From the NCBI RefSeq assembly GCF_964656455.1, contig NC_135715.1, forward strand, positions 78,346,414 to 78,410,413: a stretch of DNA of 64,000 nucleotides, in the 5' to 3' direction. Source of the DNA: Halichoerus grypus (taxonomy: Eukaryota > Chordata > Mammalia > Carnivora > Phocidae). Position numbers and translations under genes: made by a program. Below, piece by piece: positions 1-11,231 of the stretch (within the stretch, counting starts at the first letter, position 1; each line of letters starts with the position of its first letter). The notes beneath the pieces were generated by a model. The model did not search any database and was not told where the DNA came from. It saw nothing but the letters and a program-made list of their open reading frames with translations.

Positions 1-70
1 GACACCCATATCAAGTGCTAGCTCAAAATGAGGCCTTCCCCATCCACCCCTCAGATGTATGTTCTCTTTT

Positions 71-291
71 TTTTTTTTTTTTAAGACTTAAGATCTTATT
101 TATTTATTTGACAGAGAGAGAGACAGCGAGAGAGGGAACACAAGCAAGGGGAGCGGGAGAGGGAGAAGCAGGCCTCCCGCTGAGCAGGGAGCCCAATGTG
201 GGGCTCAATGTGGGGCTCGATCCCAGGACCCTGGAATCATGACTTGAGCCAAAGGCAGATGCTTAACGACTGAGCCACCCAGGCGTCCCAT
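71..291 (-). mobile_element. CAN SINE, antisense
   Basis: A T-rich tail, AAGATCTTATTTATTT, a GAGAGA-rich tract and the terminal CTGAGCCACCCAGGCGTCCC give a complete reversed CAN SINE. A 17-bp TSD (GATGTATGTTCTCTTTT) occurs at 54-70 and 292-308. The ORF across it is repeat translation. Confidence 0.93.
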
Positions 292-329
292 GATGTATGT
301 TCTCTTTTCCAGGCTCTGGAGCACTTGTG

Positions 330-1785
330 TTCCAAGTGGGAAGTTTATAGCAAGGCAGGCCTACCTCAAGAAATAAGAAAAATCTCAAATCAATATTCTA
401 ACATTACACCTGGATTGACTAGAAAAAGAAGAAAAAGCCTGAAGTTAGTAGAAGGAAATAATAAAGATCAGAGCAGAAACCAATTAAATAGTGACTAAAA
501 AAAAAAATACAAAAGATAAATCAAACTAAGAGCCAGTTCTTTGAACAGATAAGCAAAATTGATAAACTTTTAGCTAGACTCATCAAGAAAAAAAGAGTGA
601 GGGCACAAATAAAGGAAATCAGAAATGAAAGAGATGTGACAACTGACACCACATAAATACAAAAGGATTATAAGAGAGTACTATGACAAATTATATGCCA
701 ACATATTGGACAACCCAGAAGAAATGAATAAATTCATAGAAACATATAATTCTCCAAGACTGAAACAGGAAGAAATAGAAAATCTGAATGGATCAATCAC
801 TAGTAATGAAATTAAGTCAGTAATAAAAAAACTCCCAACAAAAGTCCAGGACCAGATGGCTTCACAAGTGAATTCTACCAAACATTTAAAGAAGAGTTAA
901 CACTTACTCTTCTCAAACTATTCCAAAAAATATAACCAGAAGGAATGCTTCCATATTCATTCTATATGGCCAGCATTACCCTCATACCAAAACCAGACAA
1001 GGCTAATACAAAAAATAAAATTACAGGCCAATAGCCTTGGTGAATATAGAAGCAAAAATTCTCAACAATATTAGCAAACTGAATTCAACAATAAATTAAA
1101 AGGATCATTCATCATGACCAAGTGGGGTTTAGTCCAAGGATTCAAGGATGGCTCAACATCCAGAAATCAATCACCGTTATACACCACATTAACAAAATAA
1201 AGGATAAAAATCATATGATCATCACAATAGATGCAGAAAAAGCATTTGACAAAATTCAACATCCATTCATGATAAAAACTCTCAACAAAGTGGGTATAGA
1301 GGGAACATATCTCAGCATAATAAAGGCCATATATGAAAAGCTCATAGCTAACATCCTATTCAACAGTGAAAAGCCAAAAGCTTTTCCTCTAAGATCAGGA
1401 TCAAGACAAGGATGCCCATTCTCACCACTTTATTAAACATAGGACTGGAAGCAGGCCACAACAATCAGACAAGAAAAAGAAATAAAAGGCATCCAAATTG
1501 ATAAGGAAGAAGTAAAACTTCCACTATTTGCAGATAACATGAAATTACATCAGAAAACCCTAAAGACTCTACCAAATAACTACTAGAACTGATAAATGAA
1601 TTCAGTAAGGTTGCAGGATACAAAATCAATATACAGAAATCCATTGCATTTCTATAAACTAATAATGAAGCAGCAGAAAGAGAAATTAAGAAAACAATCC
1701 CATTTACAATTGCACCAAAAATAATAAAATACCTCGGAATAAACTTAACCAAAGAGGTAAAAGACCTGTCCTCTGAAGACTGTAT
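330..1785 (+). mobile_element. L1 ORF2 fragment, truncated at both ends and dead
   Basis: Translated pieces match L1 ORF2 between the endonuclease and reverse transcriptase and on into the RT. They include [14 protein letters not shown] (near 1229-1270) and [12 protein letters not shown] (near 1396). Many stops and frameshifts are present, and the catalytic FADD of the RT reads FADN near 1530. The element stops abruptly near 1785 in unique sequence, with no 3' UTR or poly(A). No TSD was found, so this may be part of a rearranged copy. Confidence 0.9.
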
Positions 1786-2350
1786 GGGCCACGGTCATCA
1801 GGAGCCTTCGGTGGGGTCAGATCAGCTACCTGGAGTCCCGTGTCAGCATCGCTGGTTTCTGGTGTCTGGCACTGAAGGGCTATGTCTTTCTGAGCCGCCC
1901 CGGCCCACGGCCTGGCCCCTTCAGAAGCTCAGACATTTGTGTCCCACGGGAAGTGTCTCACACCACGGTGCACGAGAGGGGACCCAGCTGCTGTGAGCTC
2001 ACAGGGCAGGAGAAGTGAGAGTGAGCAAACATCGAATATGTGCGGGGGCCAGAGTGTGTTTTTTAGTGGGCAGAGGATGTCTTAGTCTGTTTATCTTCTC
2101 GTCTCTTCCAATCAGGCATGCCTCTTCTGAGGGCACTGTCGGAAAAAGTCTCCCCACCTCCTCACTATGACCTTAGAACCCCATCCTTCCTCAGTCTCTC
2201 CTTGTGTCCTTTCCTCCTTCCTTGGGTTTGAGTCTGTGCTTAACTGTGTGTCCTGGAAGGCAATGATTAAGGCTGTGCCTGTGTGAACAAGAAAACATTT
2301 TCCTTTCCTAAACAAAATTATTGTGAAAGACGTTGGAACCAGGATATTTT
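1786..2350. other. Unassigned single-copy-looking sequence
   Basis: This moderately GC-rich stretch follows the abrupt end of the L1. ORFs of 70 and 81 codons occur on opposite strands without recognisable domains, and I take them as chance. Confidence 0.5.
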
Positions 2351-2351
2351 G

Positions 2352-2425
2352 GTTCAAGTCTCAGATCTACCACTTTTTAGTTCTGTGATACTGAGCAAGT
2401 CACCCCATTATCGGAGTTCTATTAG
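2352..2425 (-). mobile_element. MIR fragment, antisense
   Basis: The run GGTTCAAGTCTCAGATCTAC followed by TGAGCAAGTCACC matches the reversed MIR core (GGGTTCAAATCC ... GGCAAGTCACTTAACC). Confidence 0.6.
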
Positions 2426-2549
2426 TATCTTTGTTCATTTTATCGGGTTTTGAATATCCTGTTAAGCATATTAGTGTTGTCGGTTCAGGTTAACAAGCGC
2501 TTCATGATCACCTACTATGTGACTGGCATCAGCCAAGGGAATGTCTTCC

Positions 2550-2990
2550 CCTCCTTTCTTCATTCATTCAATAAATATGTTCTTATGTACCTTCTATGTA
2601 CCAGAAAGCCTGGATACCAATGAAGAAGGCATACATGCTTCTTGCCTCCCATGATTCACAGTGGAGTAAAGCATTTAGAAAATGATAATGCTGCAGTCTA
2701 AAAGGTGTGCTGAGGAAGTACGGGGTGCTGCGGGAGCCCTGCGAGAGGCGCCTGGCACCTGAGCCAGAGTGGAGAGGTGAGAGAAGGCAGGCCAGCAGAA
2801 GCGATGTCTGCGCCGAGACCTAGTGACAACTAGGACATGACCAGCTGAGGGGGCATGATGGGGGGGGAGGTGTTATGTCACATTATGGCTGGAGCTTTAT
2901 AGTGCCAACAGAGATTTAAGGCCAGAGACACAGGCAGGGGCCGGACCTTATGAGTCCTGTTAAGGAAACTGAGCAGGGTTAGCCAACGTT
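2550..2990 (+). repeat. Old mammalian interspersed repeat, family not assigned
   Basis: It opens with CATTCATTCAATAAATATGT and TGTACCAGAAAGCCTGG and continues through an AAAGGTGTGCTGAGGAAG-like part. This is a widespread ancient mammalian layout, also seen near 7595-7715, 38640-38990 and 60160-60450. The family name is uncertain. Confidence 0.5.
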
Positions 2991-3084
2991 GGTTTCTGTT
3001 GCAGCTCAAGAACTCTACCAGATTCAAACTGAACCACAGATCCGTACATCTCAAAGCCAGTGAGGAGCTCGAGATAACTGATTT

Positions 3085-3265
3085 GGAAGCAAGCCTTCGG
3101 GCAGGTAAGGTATTATTAGCCCTATTTCATAGATGGAGTGGATCGCTCGGGCTGAAGAAGCATAAGTAACCCGTCCAGTGTCACAGCGAGTGAAGACGAG
3201 AACTCAGGCGTCCAGTCTCTCAGAATGGAGTGCGTCACCCCACTGCCACCATTTAGCTATCACAC
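3085..3265 (+). mobile_element. MIR, sense
   Basis: It shows GTATTATTAGCCCTATTTCA, a divergent GGAAACTGAGGCTCAGAG equivalent, AAGTAACCCGTCCAGTGTCA and GAGAACTCAGGCGTCCAG. The order matches the second half of MIR. Confidence 0.7.
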
Positions 3266-3497
3266 GAGTTCTCCAGTATAATACCTCGCTTGGACAGAGA
3301 ATCATTTTAGTAGAGATAGTAATACAGAATTTAAGCCTATCAAATGAAAATAGTAAGAGAAGGAAGCCATGTTCACTGGTAAGAGAGGGAAAGTGCCAAA
3401 TAGTACTTCTTCCAGTATTTAGAAGAACTCTTTGGAATTTTTTACATACTCCTCCCACCTCCCCACCAGGTTAGAAAATAGTTCTAATCTTTCTTAA

Positions 3498-3775
3498 GAA
3501 ACAAACATAGGGGAAGGGAAGGAAAAATAAGGTAAGATAAAAACAGAAAAAATGCAGCTCTGGAGGAAGACAAACCATAAGAGACTCTTAACTGTAGAAA
3601 ACAAACAGGGTTGCTGGAGGGGAGGTGGGTGGGGGGTGGGCATTAAGGAGGGCCCGTGATGTGATGAGCACTGGGTGTTATTCACAACTGATGAATCACT
3701 GAACTCTACCTCTGAAACTAGTAATACACTAACTATATGTTAACTAAATTGAATTTAAATAAAAAATTTAAAAAG
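3498..3775 (+). mobile_element. L1 3' end (carnivore type), sense, with TSD
   Basis: ACCATAAGAGACTCTTAACT, GAGCACTGGGTGTTATTCAC and AACTAAATTGAATTTAAATA are the 3' UTR and tail of carnivore L1. A 20-bp TSD with one mismatch (ATAGTTCTNATCTTTCTTAA) occurs at 3478-3497 and 3776-3795, so this is a complete, strongly 5'-truncated insertion. Confidence 0.93.
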
Positions 3776-4117
3776 ATAGTTCTGATCTTTCTTAACTTCC
3801 CTTTTCTTGCAGTTAATTCCTCCTCATACCCAACAGACACTTTTCTTGTGTTGAACCATCTAAAGAAATTTACCCTCAGTGACTTCAGCAGCTGGTGCCC
3901 CATCAAGGAATGGAGGGCCCTGGGATGGGTCCTTCTAGAAAAGCCTGGGCTGAGAGCCACCTTGTGGTCAGGGCGCTGCAGAGCATGGCTGTTTAATGAG
4001 GCAAATGCTTTTGGTTTAAAAAAGGAACAGGCTGTAGAGCTAAAGCATTTTCCAAAGTGATAAAAATGTTCAAATGAGTTGTGTGGTTTATAGAAACTCC
4101 CAGAAAACCCTTTTTCT

Positions 4118-4320
4118 CTTCTTTTTTTTTTTTAAGATTTTATTTATCCATCTGACAGAGAGAGAGAGAACATAAGCAGGGGGAGCGGCAGACAGAGGGA
4201 GAGGGAGAAGCAGGCTCTCTGCTGAGCAGGGAGCCCAGTGCGGGACTCGATCCCAGGACCCTGGGATCATGACCTGAGCCGAAGGCAGAGGCTTAACCGA
4301 CTGAGCCACCCAGGCGCCCC
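4118..4320 (-). mobile_element. CAN SINE, antisense
   Basis: A complete reversed SINE from the T-rich tail to CTGAGCCACCCAGGCGCCCC. The flanks share only CCAG(A/G)AAAC(C/A)CT, a weak TSD. Confidence 0.92.
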
Positions 4321-4434
4321 CAGGAAACACTATTTCAAACAGAATTTATCTCTGGTCTCTGTTGAGTGCAAACTGTCTGGGTTTCTGCTAGAGCATTGTT
4401 CATATGAGTGAAAAAGTTGTGACTTAGGGCAGAC

Positions 4435-4908
4435 CAGCAGTTCTCAAAGTATGGTTTGTGGGAGCGGGGAGGCCCACGAGGTCCCCTTTTCCAACTACAT
4501 GTCTGGGGGAGGCTGGATTTTCCATCTACGTCAACCGAAACAACGTAGCACAACAGATTGAATGTGGAGGCAGAAATAAGAATCCAGCTGTCTTCTCTTA
4601 AACCAGATATTCAAGAGATTTGCAAAATATGAAACAATGATACTCACCCCATCACCATAACTTTTGTTTTTTCCCTGGAAAAGATAGGTATTTTGCAGAA
4701 AGCATGTTGTTTATGTTAACATGTAATGATTTTTAAACTTTTTCAATTAATATTTTAAAAAATTTCTAAGCTTTAATTTCTACATGATAAATATTGATAG
4801 AACCCTTTTCCACTCCCTCGCTCCACCACACACAAAGTTCTGTGGGGTCGTCACTAATTTTTTAAGAATATAAAGGGGTCCTGAGCACAAAAAGTGTGAG
4901 ACCAGCTG
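4435..4908. mobile_element. Old hAT (Charlie/MER1-type) DNA transposon
   Basis: The left end CAGCAGTTCTCAAAGT and the right end (inverse CAGCTGGTCTCACACT) form imperfect 16-bp terminal inverted repeats of the MER1/Charlie type. The sequence between them is AT-rich with no intact transposase. Clear 8-bp duplications were not found. Confidence 0.65.
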
Positions 4909-5811
4909 GACTAGAGCAACGTGTCATCCTGAACATTCAAAACACCACGGAACATGGAGGCTCCGAATGAGTGGTTCTGCACGTTTGGAGGCCCTGGCTC
5001 AGAACCACAGAAAGATGGAGCATCGGGTTAACCTGCTCAGGTCTTTCCATCAACCTCTGCGTTGAAGGCCCAACATCTGCCGTTTGTGTTGTTCCCTGTG
5101 AGACGCTCCCGGGTCCCTCCAGATGTTTGCCCCTCACTGTCTCTGGCACCGTTGGACACATGCTTCCTCACTGTCCCCAGGAGACCAGCTGTGTGCGGAC
5201 CCCACGGCCTCCCATGGCACCGGTGGGCCTTGCCTCACCCCAGCACGCTGGGACTTCTGAGCCCCACACTGCAGAACCCAGAAGGGCAGGGAAGTGGAAA
5301 GCCTGGAGGGTAGGCCTTTGCCCAAGGAGATTGAGGAGCAAGCAGAGGCGTTTCCGTCCTCCCTTGCTGGCCGTGGATGTGCTGAGGCACAGGGCTCTCT
5401 GGAGACTGCCCCGGAGCTGAAGTGGTTGGGTGGGGTGGGTGCCAGGGGTCACCAGCTCCTCGGCCACCACGTTCAAGGCCCCACTCAAAACTCTGTGATT
5501 CTGGGAAGCCAGGCTGAGGCCGAGTTTACCATTTCACATTTTCAACATTCTCAGTGTCCACCAAATGTAAATGACCCACAAAAGAGAGCAGCCTTTTCCT
5601 TAGTTAGTTTGCCATTTCGTTTGACTCTAAGTGACAAGAATTAAAGAAGCAGCTTCTAACACTGCAGTCTCCTGAGAACTAAAGCTTTCAATTTTCCCAA
5701 AGTGACATTCTTTTCTATTATCCAGAATGTTATTGTTTAATGAGCAGGGTATTCAAGTTCTCTCAAAGCTCTCAAAATATAAAGTCTCTATCCTTAAAGG
5801 AATTTATTTGG
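4909..5811. other. Unassigned sequence with overlapping chance ORFs
   Basis: This fairly GC-rich stretch has ORFs in several frames of both strands (up to 149 codons at 4971-5420 +). No protein domain is recognisable, and overlapping ORFs in many frames argue for base composition rather than coding. Confidence 0.5.
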
Positions 5812-5814
5812 ATT

Positions 5815-6006
5815 TTTTTTTTTAAAGATTTTATTAATTTATTTGAGAGAGAGAGAGCACAAGCTTGTGGGGGAGGGGCAGAGGGAGAGGAAGAAGCAGG
5901 CTCCCTGCGGAGCAGGGAGCCCAACACGGGGCTCCATCCCAGGACTCTGGGATCATGACTTGAGCTGAAGGCAGACGCTTAACGGACTGAGCCACCCAGG
6001 CGCTCT
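5815..6006 (-). mobile_element. CAN SINE, antisense
   Basis: TTTTAAAGATTTTATTAATT through CTGAGCCACCCAGGCGCTCT. The flanks share AGGAATT before and after, a weak TSD. Confidence 0.9.
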
Positions 6007-6049
6007 AGGAATTCTCTCTTTTTTAAGTTTTTATTTATCCCATTTATAT

Positions 6050-6870
6050 TTTTTAAAACCTTCAGGTATAACATATAATTGTCACGTCATAAAATTCACA
6101 CTTAAACAATATACCATTCACTGCTTCTAAGTAAGTTTTTCTAGTTGTGCAACCATTACCATAATCCAGCTTTAGGATATTTCCATTACCATAAGGAGAC
6201 CCTTCACACCCATTCACCATCATCCAACCCCAACCCCAATCCCAGGAAACCACTGATCCCCATAGTTCACCATTTTTAGACATTTTTAAAAAGATTTTGT
6301 TTATTTGACAGAGAGAGACAGCGAGAGAGGGAACACAAGCAGGGATAGAGGGAGAGGGAGAAGCAGGCTTCCCGCTGAGCAGGGAGCCCGATGCGGGGCT
6401 CGATCCCAGGACCCTGGGATCATGACCTGAGCCGAAGGCAGACGCTTAACGACTGAGCCACCCAGGCGCCCCCTTTTTAGATATTTAAATAGGATCATAC
6501 AATATGTGGCCTTTTGTCCCTGGCTTCTTTCACTGAGCATAATGTTTTTGAGGTTCATCCGTGTTGTGCATGTCTCAGTATTTCCTTCCCGTTTCCTGCT
6601 GAATACTATTCCATTGTGTGAGTGTGTCACATTTTGTCCGTTCACCAGCTGATGGATATTTGGTTTTTTCCCTTCTTTTTTGGCTATAATGCATAACGCT
6701 GCTCTGAACGTGCACATGTGAGTCTGTGTATAGATTTACGTTTCCACCTCTCCTAGGCAGATACCTAGCAGTGAAATTGCTGTGCCATATGACATATTTA
6801 TGTTTAGCCTTTTAAGAAATTACCCAACTGTTTTCCAAAAGTGGCTGTATCTGTCATGAGTTTTAGCTAA
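6050..6870 (-). mobile_element. Old L1 3' region, antisense
   Basis: AATTCACACTTAAACAATATACC, the run TTTCACTGAGCATAATG and the CAGCTGATGGATATTTGG block are reversed 3' UTR landmarks of old L1M-type elements. A CAN SINE (6286-6473) interrupts it. Confidence 0.75.
6286..6473 (-). mobile_element. CAN SINE, antisense, inside old L1
   Basis: A complete reversed SINE. The TSD TTTTTAGA(C/T)ATTT is found at 6273-6285 and 6474-6486. Confidence 0.92.
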
Positions 6871-7594
6871 TTGCATCCATAGTTTTACCGCAACCCTCAC
6901 AGCCTCCTCCTACTTTACCAATCAGAATGTTATATTCAGTAGCAAGCAATCTGGCCAATTTTCAATGCAAATGACAGTCTTGTCATGAAAACAGATGTGA
7001 ATTGAAATAGTTGTACCTGGCTTGCATGACAAAGGGGACATGGTATTTATGACTGCATGAGGGGCTTGGGGAGAAGGGAAGCTTCATCCAGAAGGATGAC
7101 ACCACCCGCCCAGGTTTCTCACTTTTTCTTCCTCCGCCCTTCCATCTCCAGGTCCACTGCGTTCCAGTGAAGGGTCAGTTCATGCGAGCAGCAGGCCCGG
7201 TGGAGGGGCTGTGGTAATCTCTCTAAGAGGCTCCAAGGTCACCTCCAGGTCTGTGTCTCAGACACTCGACTCAGGGCCAACGAGTCTACTCTCCTCTGTG
7301 GTTGAAGAGCCTTACTGATGCCCAAGGAGTAAAGTGCCCTTTCGTCTGACTTGGGTCAACCTCTCCTGGTCAAATTGCTCTTTGCCAATCCATCCCCCTC
7401 AGGAAACAGTGGATGCGCTGGTGGGCTCAGCCATCCAAAGACTGTTTGCTAGACAGCCCTTGCTCAGTCTTCAACAGGACTACTTTTCCTTGGAAAACAA
7501 TTCATTCCTCTCCCCCTTCACCTTCCTCTTGCTCCTCAGCCCTCCTCTCTTTCCCCTCCCTTCCTCGCCCCTCCCTGCTTCCTTCCCTCCTTCA
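6871..7594. other. Unassigned sequence
   Basis: No repeat or gene is recognised. A C/T-rich run at 7505-7590 gives low-complexity ORFs on both strands. Confidence 0.5.
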
Positions 7595-7715
7595 ACAAAG
7601 CTGCACAGAGCACCCACGAATGCCAGGCCTTGTGCAGGAGACAAGAAAACGAAATAACTAAGACACAGTCCTGCTATCAGGGAGCTCACGCTGTAGGGAA
7701 GACAAACACATAGAC
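7595..7715 (+). repeat. Old mammalian repeat, same family as 2550-2990
   Basis: AACAAAGCTGCACAGAGCAC, CAGGCCTTGTGCAGGAGACA and CAGGGAGCTCACGCTGTAGG follow the layout of the unassigned family at 2550-2990. Confidence 0.5.
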
Positions 7716-7726
7716 TTTTTTAATTC

Positions 7727-7922
7727 TTTTTTTTTTTTAAGATTTTATTTATTTATTCGACAGAGAGAGAGAGAGAGCACAAGCAGGGGGAGCGACAGAG
7801 GGAGAGGGAGAAGCAGACTCCCCGCTGAGCAGGGAGCCCAACACAGGACTTGATCCCAGGACTCTGGGATCATGACCTGAGCTGAAGGCAGATGCCCAAC
7901 CGTCTGAGCCACCCAGACGCCC
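7727..7922 (-). mobile_element. CAN SINE, antisense
   Basis: TTTTTAAGATTTTATTTATT through GAGCCACCCAGACGCCCC. Another SINE inserted just beyond its terminus (7939-8145), so the distal flank is shared. Confidence 0.92.
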
Positions 7923-7938
7923 CTATAGCAGCATTTTA

Positions 7939-8145
7939 TTTTTTTTATTATTTTTTAAAGATTTTATTTATTTATTTGACGGAGAGAGACACAGCGAGAG
8001 AGGGAATACAAGCAGGGGGAGTGGGAGAGGGAGAAGCAGGCTTCCCGCCGAGCAGGGAGCCCGATGTGGGGCTCGATCCCAGGACCTGGAATCATGACCT
8101 GAGCCGAAGGCAGACGCTTAACGACTGAGCCACCTAGGCGCCCCC
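7939..8145 (-). mobile_element. CAN SINE, antisense, with perfect TSD
   Basis: A complete reversed element. The 16-bp TSD CTATAGCAGCATTTTA lies at 7923-7938 and 8146-8161, immediately beside the previous SINE. Confidence 0.95.
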
Positions 8146-8506
8146 CTATAGCAGCATTTTAAAAGAGCAATTACATGTCCAGTAATATGAGGACAATTGA
8201 AAATATTATGGTGGAAGTCTACTGCCATATTGACATTTCATGAATCTTTAGAAATCCTGTTTCCAAAGAGGTTTTAATGACAAGCTAAGTAATCACTATA
8301 TAATGTTAAGTAAAAAAATGCAAGATATAAAGCTATAGGTGTATACTGTGATCTTAATTATGGAATGTAGAAAAAAAAAGAAAAGAAATCAAATTTTTAA
8401 ATGTTTGAAAAGAAATATGAGAAAGTTAAATGGTTGCTTCTTTAGGATGGTGCAATTGTGGGTGCTTTTTTTCTTCCTCCATCTTTATATTTTCTATCTA
8501 TTTCTA
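8146..8506. other. Unassigned AT-rich sequence
   Basis: Nothing recognised. Short ORFs here are AT-rich chance frames. Confidence 0.5.
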
Positions 8507-8512
8507 AATCTT

Positions 8513-8604
8513 CTTTTTTTAATATTTTATTTATTTAGGGGCACCCGGGTGGCTCAGTTTAGCTGAAGGCAGATGCTTGACTGACTGAGCCACCCAGGCG
8601 CCCC
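8513..8604. mobile_element. Palindromic, internally deleted CAN SINE
   Basis: An antisense-type tail (AATATTTTATTTATTTA) runs directly into a sense head (8538-8558), followed 25 bases later by the antisense head (8584-8604). The arms GGGGCACCCGGGTGGCTCAG and ACTGAGCCACCCAGGCGCCC are inverse copies with two differences. The SINE body is missing. Confidence 0.85.
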
Positions 8605-8732
8605 TCTAGATTTTCTATAATGAAAGTGTGATGCTTTATACAATAATTATAAGAAGGTAAAAATGGGGGTTGGATTCTAAGGTCGCTGAGGTCACTTTGA
8701 GCTCTAAAATCTATATAATTCACAGTACATTT

Positions 8733-8829
8733 TTTTTTAAAGTAAGCTTTATGCCCAACATGGGGTTCAAACTCATGACCCTGAGATCAAGAGCCGCATA
8801 CTCCCCCAGCTAAGCCACCCAGGCACCCC
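8733..8829 (-). mobile_element. tRNA-only SINE, antisense, short form
   Basis: AAAGTAAGCTTTATGCCCAA, CATGACCCTGAGATCAAGAG and AAGCCACCCAGGCACCCC give the tRNA-like part of a carnivore SINE without the CT-rich body. CACAGTAC is duplicated at 8721 and 8830. Confidence 0.85.
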
Positions 8830-8839
8830 CACAGTACCT

Positions 8840-9695
8840 TTTTATCACTAGGTTTTTTTGACCACCCCACTGATAACAGCAGAGTATATTCCAAGTTTGC
8901 AACGTTGTTTTGGCATGTCATTGCCTGAGATTTCTAAATCTTGGACAAGACTTCAATGTTGTCTGTCGAACCAAAGCGCAAGGTTGTGCTCTTTTATGAA
9001 GTTTGTCCATGCTGCCAGACGATGGTAATACGAGTAGAAGGTAATGAAGTTTTACTTCTCAATGGGACGTTGCCTGTAGTAATACAGGTAATGCAACACT
9101 TACTCGTCCAGGAGACCTTTTAACCTTACTACATTATTATAACTCTGGTAGTAATTTCTTTAAGACAAGGAGATCAGCCCAGTCTCCTCAGAATGATAAA
9201 CAACTAGGTATAAACTAGCGCTTTGGAATGCGTGGCAACACGCGCATCACCTCCAAATTCTTGTCCTTTGTTCCCTCCTGGGGAGAAGGTATACAGGAGT
9301 AGGGGATGGAGGGTCTTACCTCTGGGCCTGCAGCCTGCTCAAGGGAGGGGTAGGAAGTCCCCCAGCTGGGGAGGGATCTATTTGGGGGCATAGGTTGGCC
9401 TGGGACCGATCAAGTCTTCTGGCGGTCAGCTGCGGGGCAGGCATTCCCTTCTCTGGGTCACTGTGGGAAGAACGGGCTGAGGCCCTGGGCTGGCTCCTCA
9501 GAGTGGCTCTTGCTTAAATCAAAGCAGGGCATTCAGTCAGCTCCTGGTGGGCTTCGGACGCAAAGCCCCTCAGGTTCTTGACTATTGTCCCTCTCTTTGC
9601 CCCCACATTCAAGACAGTGGGGGTCTCTTCTGAAACAAGCATCCTAGATCAGGTCCCAGGCCTTTGGTGACCCAACCCAGCAGTTTCTGATTTGT
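8840..9695. other. Unassigned sequence
   Basis: No repeat is recognised. A 60-codon ORF at 8941-9123 (TTG start in the frame) contains VEPKRKVVLFYEVCPCCQ and does not match a family I know. A different + frame stays open across 9080-9200. Coding is unproven. Confidence 0.4.
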
Positions 9696-9930
9696 TCCTC
9701 CTCTCTCTCTATCTGCCCCATCCTCTTTTACCCACTATGCAAAAGCCTCTTTCTTTGTCTTCTTTCCTGGCAGACTTTTAGATGATCCCTTAAAACCAGA
9801 ACCCAAATCTTGAGCAACCCACACTGCCATGGTTTCCTCTCTCCTGAGCAAGGATGGCTCAGTCTTGTGGGCACATCACTTCCTTTATGATAGGTGGGTA
9901 CTTACTGCTCCTCAACCCAGGGTCATAGAC
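9696..9930 (+). repeat. 235-bp duplicated segment, copy 1 (likely source)
   Basis: It is identical to 10997-11231 except at 9768 (T versus C) and 9861 (A versus G), with no gaps. Both differences lie in CpG/TpG/CpA context. Its flanks are unremarkable, unlike those of copy 2. Confidence 0.97.
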
Positions 9931-10996
9931 TAGTGTGAAGGCCCAAGTGCCCTCTGTGCCTGTCCCAGAGTTCCCTACTGAAGCCCCGAGTGCTCAGCTT
10001 GCCACTGAAGGTCGGTCGGCAGCTCCCACTGCTCAGGCCACTGAAAGAGTTTGAACAATCACTGAGTATCTTAAGCTGTTCTCCCACAGGCTCTTAAATA
10101 GAAAATAGAAATAAGGGTAACAGAAAATAAATAGTTTCTAAAAAACAGAAAAAGGCATATCCTTGTACACAAATCCTTTTCTATATCTCTAATTATATCC
10201 CTAAGAACATTTTTAAGGCTCTCGTCACATATTTTCATATTGATTTCCCAGAAGGGTTGTGCCAATTTATATTCCCATGAGAGTGTTAATTTTAAAACAT
10301 CCCTTACAAATGTTGTCTTCATCTTATTCCTTAAATATTTCATTTCTGGATTTTGAATAAATACACACGATGTTTCATGTGGGTTTTTCTTTCATTCTAG
10401 AATTGTGGCTGAGGCCCAAAGCCATGGACAAAGGATGTTAAGAACTCCACATTCTATGTTCAGGGAGCCTTCAAGACCCCTCTGGACTTCCCAAGAAATG
10501 CCAGGGGGCAGCCCACCCCATCACCAGTCAGTTCTCCAACCCTCTTACTTCCCCAGTCAGCGTGAACCTTTTTGTTCACCAGTTGGACTTCAGTTCAACC
10601 AGAGTTGTTGGTCATGAGGAAACTGTGTCTCCTAAGCAGGGCAGGACAACGGGGAAGAGATGAAGGGTGGAAGAGGGAAGGCAAGAAGCAGTTCACGGTA
10701 ATCACTTGGCTGGATCTCTCCCCTTCAGTGAAGTGAGACGGTGTCGGTTGAGTGGATGACAGCTGGACCCGAGACAGCCTAGTCAAGAAGGCATAGGAGG
10801 TGTGGAGCACCGAGGGGGCAGAAGCCTGTACAAGAGACCAAGCAAAAGCCGGACCCCCCATGTCGGCGGCTTGTGCAGATTCACTCCTCCCAGGGTGTGA
10901 GGCTCCCGCCACAGAAGCCCTCCCGTGTTCCCATGAAGCTCCAGCATTTGGAGGGCCACCTCACAGAGCTCATGTTTATGAGCATGGGCTCATGGG
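9931..10996. other. Unassigned sequence between duplicated segments
   Basis: Mixed AT-rich (10070-10380) and GC-richer (10400-10990) sequence. ORFs up to 105 codons overlap on both strands and show no recognisable domain. Confidence 0.45.
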
Positions 10997-11231
10997 TCCT
11001 CCTCTCTCTCTATCTGCCCCATCCTCTTTTACCCACTATGCAAAAGCCTCTTTCTTTGTCTTCTTTCCCGGCAGACTTTTAGATGATCCCTTAAAACCAG
11101 AACCCAAATCTTGAGCAACCCACACTGCCATGGTTTCCTCTCTCCTGAGCAAGGATGGCTCGGTCTTGTGGGCACATCACTTCCTTTATGATAGGTGGGT
11201 ACTTACTGCTCCTCAACCCAGGGTCATAGAC
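10997..11231 (+). repeat. 235-bp duplicated segment, copy 2 (likely inserted)
   Basis: A 99% copy of 9696-9930 at a constant offset of 1301. It sits inside a scrambled insert bounded by TCATGTTTATSAGCAT at 10970-10985 and 11271-11286. The direct repeat GACCCATAAACATGGG follows at 11230-11245 and 11255-11270. Confidence 0.97.

Noticed and set aside
15..242. Many ORFs of 60-100 codons containing runs such as FIYLTERDTAREG or WVAQSVKHLPSAQVM
   Set aside because: These are translations of CAN SINEs in the two orientations and recur at every copy.
1122..1436. Reverse-transcriptase-like ORF
   Set aside because: It is a decayed L1 ORF2 fragment with stops and an altered catalytic motif, not a separate gene or a retron-like system.
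4971..5420. A 149-codon ORF and its overlapping neighbours
   Set aside because: Several frames on both strands are open at once, none has recognisable domains, and no promoter or splice context was seen.
7505..7590. C/T-rich tract giving two overlapping ORFs
   Set aside because: Low-complexity pyrimidine sequence; the predicted proteins are Ser/Pro/Leu runs.
8941..9123. A 60-codon ORF with Cys-Pro-Cys-Cys in unassigned sequence
   Set aside because: It begins at TTG, a second frame is also open nearby, and no family is recognised, so I did not call a gene.
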